Part shown: positions 13,320-17,600 of the stretch, in pieces
How positions within the stretch are numbered: the first letter of the stretch is position 1
How the letters are laid out: the number at the start of each line of letters is the position of its first letter
From: an uncultured Ruminococcus sp.
GTDB taxonomy: Bacteria > Bacillota > Clostridia > Oscillospirales > Ruminococcaceae
Assembly (NCBI GenBank): GCA_937901485.1
Contig: CALGTT010000127.1
Coordinates: 1-17,600 of the forward strand
DNA length: 17,600 nucleotides
Reading direction: 5' to 3'
The notes under the pieces: generated by a model
Databases searched by the model: none
The model's input: the letters and a program-made list of their open reading frames with translations, nothing else
Told to the model about the DNA's origin: nothing
Translations under genes and position numbers: made by a program

Positions 13320-15260
13320 ATGATGAAGAAAATCGCAGTCATTGTTTCCGGAATTGATGAAGAATATCAGAGCACGATCCTGAAGGGTGTGCATGACTGT
13401 GCCAGAAAGCATGGTGTCAATGTCGTGCATTTCGCCGCATTCGGCGGCATTCTGCGCAACGCAAGACATGATGCGGGCGAATACAACATCTACAATCTCT
13501 GCAATTATGAGCACTTTGACGGTGTGGTACTGCTGACCAACACCATTCCCGAAAGCAGCATCACCGATGCCATTGTGGAGGCGGTCAAGCAGTATGACAT
13601 TCCCGTGGTGAGCATCGACAATGATCTGGATACGCGTTTTTACCATGTGGGCATTGACAATTTCAAGGCAATGCAGGACATTGTGCGCCATGTTGCGGAG
13701 CATCACCAGTGCCGCAGGATCGGCTATATCTCCGGTCCGAAAACCAATCCGGAAAGTAAGCTCCGCTTACAGGCATTTTGCGAAGTGATGGAAGAAAACG
13801 GCATTCCGGTGACGGAGGACATGATCTATTACGGCAGCTTCCGGAGCTGTGACGGCAGGGAGGGGGCAGAATACTTCCTCAATTCTGAGAACGGACTGCC
13901 CGATGCCATCATCTGTGCCAATGACGCAATGGCACTTGCGACCGTCCTAAAGCTGGAGGAATGCGGCATCCGTGTGCCGGAGGATGTGATCGTGACGGGC
14001 TTTGACAATATCTATGCCGCACGCAATTATGATCCTGCCATTTCCTCGGTGGAGCGTCCGCTGTACCGTTCGGGATATCTGGGCTGTGAGCAGCTTTTGC
14101 AGGTGACAAAGGGCATTCCGCGCAGCATGACGCTGGAAACCAAAAGCGTATTCCGTGCAAGCTGCGGCTGCGAGCAGGAGCGCGGCAGTGCGGAGGCGAT
14201 CGAAAACAACCGCATCTTCCGCAAATCCAATTACCGCATCCTGAATTACTATCAGGTGAACATCCCCGCAGTCAACCGCATGTCCTGCAATCTGGCAGAG
14301 GGGGAGGAATTCGCCCAGAATCTGGAGATCCTCAAGACCTTTATCGTCAAGCTCGGCTGCCGCCGCTTCTATCTCTGCCTGAACGACAACTGGAACGAGA
14401 TCAGCGAAAAGCGTGATGCGGGCGGTCAGAAAATGCGGCTCGTGGACACCTGCGTAACTGAGGGCTACACTGAGCAGATGCTTGTGCCGCTTGCCTATGT
14501 GGACGGCAGGTTTACCTCGTTCCCTGCGTTCCGTTCCAAGGACATGCTGCCGGAGGCGGAGTATGAATTTGAGGAGCACATGATGTACTACATGCTGCCG
14601 CTGCATTTCCGCGACAGATGCTTTGGCTACTGCGTGATCTGCCACGACCAGTTTGACATGGAAAATCCTCTGCTGCATTCGTGGGTGATGAACATTGCCA
14701 ATTCTCTGGAAAGTATTCGCAAAAAGGAATACCTTGACCGCGCGATGCATGAGCTGGACCAGCTCTATGTGATGGATCCGCTGTGCAAGATCCACAACCG
14801 CAACGGCTTCAACAAATACACCGCGCCGCTGTTCAACGAGTGCCGCCGCCTGAACAAGGAAGTCATGCTGATGTTCATTGATATGGATGGTCTGAAGATG
14901 ATCAACGATGACTACGGTCACGAGGAGGGCGACAACGGTCTGAAGCAGCTTGCACTGGCGATCAGCATGAGCTGCCGTCATGGGGAGATCTTTGCACGCT
15001 TCGGCGGTGATGAGTTCATCATCTTCGCGCCCGATTTCACGGAACAGGCAGCGCAGGAGCTTGCGGACAGCATTCAGAGGCATATGGCAGAATACAACCA
15101 AAGCTCCGGCAAGCCCTATCCGGTTGCGGCAAGCATCGGCTGGCACATCTGCCGTGTTGATCCGGATGCAACACTCTATCCCCTGATCACCGAGGCAGAT
15201 AAGAAGATGTACGAGGACAAGAAGAAAAAGAGCGTTTCAAGATATCTCAGACGGACATAA
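13320..15260 (+). CDS. Cytosolic LacI-like ligand-binding domain fused to GGDEF diguanylate cyclase
   Basis: A 646-residue protein with no signal peptide or membrane helix. Residues 4-283 form a periplasmic-binding-protein/LacI-type sensor domain (KIAVIVSGIDEEYQSTILKG, HFDGVVLLTNTIPES, IPVVSIDND, CANDAMALATVL, VTGFDNIYAA) but lack the LacI DNA-binding helix-turn-helix. A GAF-sized middle region (about 295-470) follows, then a GGDEF domain (about 478-640) with MDPLCKIHNRNGF, FIDMDGLKMINDDYGHEEGD and the active-site motif GGDEF at 562-566. The protein should make c-di-GMP in response to a soluble ligand, probably a sugar. The inhibitory site is degenerate: RHGE (553-556) in place of RxxD. I chose the ATG at 13320, with AGGGGG 9 bases upstream; a longer open frame from 13272 would begin within the leader. 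A second ATG follows directly. Confidence 0.9.
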   Translation: MMKKIAVIVSGIDEEYQSTILKGVHDCARKHGVNVVHFAAFGGILRNARHDAGEYNIYNLCNYEHFDGVVLLTNTIPESSITDAIVEAVKQYDIPVVSIDNDLDTRFYHVGIDNFKAMQDIVRHVAEHHQCRRIGYISGPKTNPESKLRLQAFCEVMEENGIPVTEDMIYYGSFRSCDGREGAEYFLNSENGLPDAIICANDAMALATVLKLEECGIRVPEDVIVTGFDNIYAARNYDPAISSVERPLYRSGYLGCEQLLQVTKGIPRSMTLETKSVFRASCGCEQERGSAEAIENNRIFRKSNYRILNYYQVNIPAVNRMSCNLAEGEEFAQNLEILKTFIVKLGCRRFYLCLNDNWNEISEKRDAGGQKMRLVDTCVTEGYTEQMLVPLAYVDGRFTSFPAFRSKDMLPEAEYEFEEHMMYYMLPLHFRDRCFGYCVICHDQFDMENPLLHSWVMNIANSLESIRKKEYLDRAMHELDQLYVMDPLCKIHNRNGFNKYTAPLFNECRRLNKEVMLMFIDMDGLKMINDDYGHEEGDNGLKQLALAISMSCRHGEIFARFGGDEFIIFAPDFTEQAAQELADSIQRHMAEYNQSSGKPYPVAASIGWHICRVDPDATLYPLITEADKKMYEDKKKKSVSRYLRRT

Positions 15261-15265
15261 AGAGA

Positions 15266-15301
15266 AGGACTCCTGCACAGTGTGCGGGAGTCCTCGTTTT
15301 T
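15266..15301 (+). terminator. Rho-independent terminator between convergent genes
   Basis: A hairpin of 13 pairs (AGGACTCC, a U-G pair, GCAC, loop AGT, GTGC, then GGAGTCCT) is followed by CGTTTTT on the plus strand. It ends the GGDEF transcript 5 bases after its stop codon. Read on the minus strand, the same hairpin is followed by TCTCTTTA, so it can also terminate the ppk/AI-2E transcript, less strongly. Confidence 0.93.
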
Positions 15302-15304
15302 CTC

Positions 15305-16717
15305 TTATTTTCCATCCTTTTTATGCTTCTGTATCGTTTGCAGGAGCTTTTCCTTCCGCTCACGGATGCGCTGTTCGCGTTCCTGTTCGCGGCGTTCTTC
15401 CTCCTGCCTGTCCTCTGTATCTTCCTGCAGAAGCGTTCCGGCAAAGGCTTCGTCCTTTTCTGCAAAGTCCTCAAAATCCTCCTCCGGCGGAATGTCAAAC
15501 TGTGCTTCCAGATGCTTCGCACGCAAGCGATCCTCCGACCACTCACTGATGATCTCATAAATGAACGCAAAGGTCGGCGGGCCGATGACAAAACCCGGAA
15601 TGCCGAACAGACCGCTGCCCAGCAGACATGCAAAGATAGACCAGAACGGACGCAGACCGATCGAGCCGCCCACAATATGCGGATCGAGATAGTTGCAGTC
15701 AAACTGCTGGAGCACCAGGATCCACAGCAGATAGGGGATCACCATCGAGGGATTGTCGAACAGTACCAGTACGCCCGTGATGAATGCACCCACGAACGGC
15801 CCGAAGAACGGCACAACATTCGTTACGCCGACAATGACGGACAGCAGAACGGGGTACGGGAATTCCAGAAACGGGAAGAAATTCAGGATCGTCAGCACCA
15901 CAAAGCAGATAATGCCGATGATCAGGGAATCGAGCATCTTGCCGCGGATCGCGCCGCTGAATTTGCGGTTGCCCTGACTGAGCACGCGGCGCAGACGGGA
16001 GGCAGTCTGTGTCGGGAAAATGCTGTACGTCATCTGCTTGACCTGCCGCAGCAGGCGTGCCTTGTCAATGGTAATGTATACGGAGAGGATCAGACCGATC
16101 ACGAGGTTATATACCACATTGAACACGCTCTTGACACCGGTGTAAAAATAGCCGAAGATCAGCTCTGCCTGTGAGGGCAGACCGGACACCAGCCATTCTT
16201 CCAGCGTGTCCAGTGACTTGAGGAGCGTGTCGTTGGCATACCGTCCGAATGCCGAATTGTTGTCGAAGATCGTCTTTGACTGCAGCTGCGCCATCAGATC
16301 GTTGATCTGTGAGGGGGCTTCCTTGACGATACCTGAAAGGCTCGTTGTGATCTGCGGCACGATCAGCCACAGCAAGAGCGCGATGAAGCCAATGGCAGAA
16401 AACAGCATCAGAATTGCGGCGATGACGCGTGAAAGTCTGGCGTTCTTCTCCGCAGACACGCCGTGCTCGGATAGCAGTCCGTGTACGGTGCGTTCATAAA
16501 AGCCGGCGACCGGATCAAGCAGATAGGCGATCACAAGTCCCCACAGAATCGGGCTGAGGGCACTGAGCACCGAGCCGATAAAGGTGGAGATCTCGCCGAG
16601 ATACTGAATGATGTGATAGAACAGGATCGCGGCGGCAATGGTCAGGAATGTCCACAGGGATTTTGCTGCATTGCTCTGCCAGGTCGTTTTGTGATGTTGG
16701 TTCAAAGGTTCAGCCAC
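15305..16717 (-). CDS. AI-2E family transporter-like membrane protein
   Basis: A 470-residue polytopic membrane protein of the AI-2E/UPF0118 family, whose members include exporters and Na+/H+ antiporters; the transported substrate is not predictable. Hydrophobic segments start at about residues 20-75 (SLWTFLTIAAAILFYHII, then the pair around ALSPILWGLVIAYLLDPV), and continue through IGFIALLLWLIVPQI, VFNVVYNLVIGLILSVYITI, LIIGIICFVVLTILNF and the family block GVTNVVPFFGPFVGAFITG. The last 37 or so residues form a highly charged Glu/Arg/Lys-rich helix, an unusually long cytoplasmic tail. The start is GTG at 16717, with AAGGAG 6 bases upstream. It begins 15 bases after the ppk stop, so both are one operon. 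Confidence 0.88.
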   Translation of the reverse strand: MAEPLNQHHKTTWQSNAAKSLWTFLTIAAAILFYHIIQYLGEISTFIGSVLSALSPILWGLVIAYLLDPVAGFYERTVHGLLSEHGVSAEKNARLSRVIAAILMLFSAIGFIALLLWLIVPQITTSLSGIVKEAPSQINDLMAQLQSKTIFDNNSAFGRYANDTLLKSLDTLEEWLVSGLPSQAELIFGYFYTGVKSVFNVVYNLVIGLILSVYITIDKARLLRQVKQMTYSIFPTQTASRLRRVLSQGNRKFSGAIRGKMLDSLIIGIICFVVLTILNFFPFLEFPYPVLLSVIVGVTNVVPFFGPFVGAFITGVLVLFDNPSMVIPYLLWILVLQQFDCNYLDPHIVGGSIGLRPFWSIFACLLGSGLFGIPGFVIGPPTFAFIYEIISEWSEDRLRAKHLEAQFDIPPEEDFEDFAEKDEAFAGTLLQEDTEDRQEEERREQEREQRIRERKEKLLQTIQKHKKDGK

Positions 16718-16732
16718 AATGTTCTCCTTTCA

Positions 16733-17599
16733 TTACTGGGTTTCCTGTGCGGCGGCACAGGCGCGTTCATAGAATACTTCCTGTGCATTCACAGGGGCTT
16801 GTGTGATGTCACGCACGGGCAGGCGGAATGTGCCGTCGGGCTGACCGACGCGTGCCTTGATATTGTCGGACAGGCAGAGCTGCACCATGTCGAAAGCCTG
16901 TGCTTTCAGCCGTTCATCGAGAAGCGGCGCAGCCACCTCGACACGGTGGATGGTGTTGCGCGTCATCAGATCCGCGGAGCTGATATATACCTTCCGGCGT
17001 TCCGGTGTACCGGCGATATAGATGCGGCTGTGCTCCAGATATCTGCCCACGATGCTGACAATGCGGATGTTGTCGGTATATCCCTCCACGCCGGGCTTCA
17101 GGCAGCAGATGCCGCGCACGACCAGCTCGATCTTCACGCCAGCCTGCGATGCTTCTGCAAGCTTGTCCATGATGCCGCGGTCGGAAATGGAGTTGATCTT
17201 CGCGGCAAAGTACGCATCTTCGCCGTTTTTTGCGTGTTCGATCTCCGCGTCGAGCATTTCCATGATCCTGCTGCGCAGGCACAGGGGCGCGACGAGAAGG
17301 GCGGCAGTCTCCTCCACAAGGGAATCGGTGGAGAGCGCGTCAAAGACATGGCGTGCATCGGACGCAATGTCGGGGTTTGCCGTCATCAGGGAAAGGTCGG
17401 TGTAAAGGCGCGAGGTCTTTTCGTTGTAGTTGCCCGTGCCGACCTGCACGAAATTCTGCACGCCGTCCTCCGTCCTGCGTGAGATCAGCAGGAGCTTGGA
17501 GTGCACCTTCATGTTGTGCGGGCCGTAAATGACGGTACAGCCGGCATCCATCAGACGTTCCGCCCAGTGGATGTTGTTTTCCTCATCGAACCGCGCACG
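16733..17599 (-). CDS. ppk: Polyphosphate kinase 1, C-terminal part (window edge)
   Basis: The C-terminal 288 residues of polyphosphate kinase, which reversibly polymerises ATP gamma-phosphate into polyphosphate. The frame is open to the window end and begins RARFDEENNIHWAERL, the conserved PPK1 segment; the ATG at 17551 is internal. HSKLLLISR carries the predicted autophosphorylated histidine (HxK of the PLD-like domain). Further on are ARFLxx-type conserved blocks, GRYLEHSRIYIAG with the second active-site histidine, and ISSADLMTRN with the following RVEVAAPL. The segment ELVVRGICCLKPGVEGYTDN is also typical of PPK1. All visible catalytic elements are intact. About 400 N-terminal residues would lie beyond 17600. 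It is followed at 15 bases by the AI-2E-family gene. Confidence 0.95.
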   Translation of the reverse strand, partial: RARFDEENNIHWAERLMDAGCTVIYGPHNMKVHSKLLLISRRTEDGVQNFVQVGTGNYNEKTSRLYTDLSLMTANPDIASDARHVFDALSTDSLVEETAALLVAPLCLRSRIMEMLDAEIEHAKNGEDAYFAAKINSISDRGIMDKLAEASQAGVKIELVVRGICCLKPGVEGYTDNIRIVSIVGRYLEHSRIYIAGTPERRKVYISSADLMTRNTIHRVEVAAPLLDERLKAQAFDMVQLCLSDNIKARVGQPDGTFRLPVRDITQAPVNAQEVFYERACAAAQETQ

Positions 17600-17600
17600 C

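Noticed and set aside
1..17600. tRNA genes, CRISPR arrays, insertion sequences or direct-repeat arrays
   Set aside because: No cloverleaf-like segments, regularly spaced repeats, transposase motifs or terminal inverted repeats were seen on reading both strands; the gaps between genes are too short to hold them.

Overview
The window looks like chromosomal DNA from a Gram-positive, spore-forming-lineage Clostridia, most likely the Ruminococcus/Oscillospiraceae group. The reasons are a SpoIID-type sporulation hydrolase, strong AGGAGG ribosome binding sites, TTGACT/TTGCAT-17-TATAAT promoters, GTG starts, and a moderately high GC content in a clostridial gene set. The species call is an inference from gene content only. 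Genes are tightly packed, no gap between genes exceeds about 135 bases, and I see no tRNA, rRNA, CRISPR array or insertion sequence.

Bases 1-5100, all on the minus strand, carry information-processing and membrane genes. In transcription order they are prmC, recA (with its own candidate promoter), a small antitoxin/PIN-toxin pair, recX, rimO and pgsA. pgsA is cut by the window start. The toxin-antitoxin pair separates recA from recX, which are adjacent in many bacteria, and it is lower in GC than its surroundings.

Bases 5092-12034, also minus strand, read as one long series starting from a strong sigma-A promoter at 12075-12103. The order is citrate synthase, an FG-GAP-like lipoprotein, a very AT-rich metallo-beta-lactamase-fold hydrolase, an OmpR-type response regulator, its sensor histidine kinase, a DUF1385 membrane protein, and prmC. 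Gaps are between -29 and +19 bases. The hydrolase is compositionally foreign, yet it sits with 9 and 19 bases either side between normal-composition genes.

Bases 12159-15260 are on the plus strand. They carry spoIID, divergent from citrate synthase, and then a soluble LacI-like ligand-binding domain fused to a GGDEF diguanylate cyclase behind a near-consensus promoter. A strong hairpin terminator at 15266-15301 separates this from the convergent minus-strand pair ppk (5' end missing) and an AI-2E-family membrane protein.

The most notable items are the AT-rich hydrolase embedded in a metabolic/regulatory operon, the toxin-antitoxin insertion between recA and recX, and the cytosolic sugar-sensor-like/GGDEF fusion with a degenerate inhibitory site. 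I do not see convincing evidence for a wholly new multi-gene system here.
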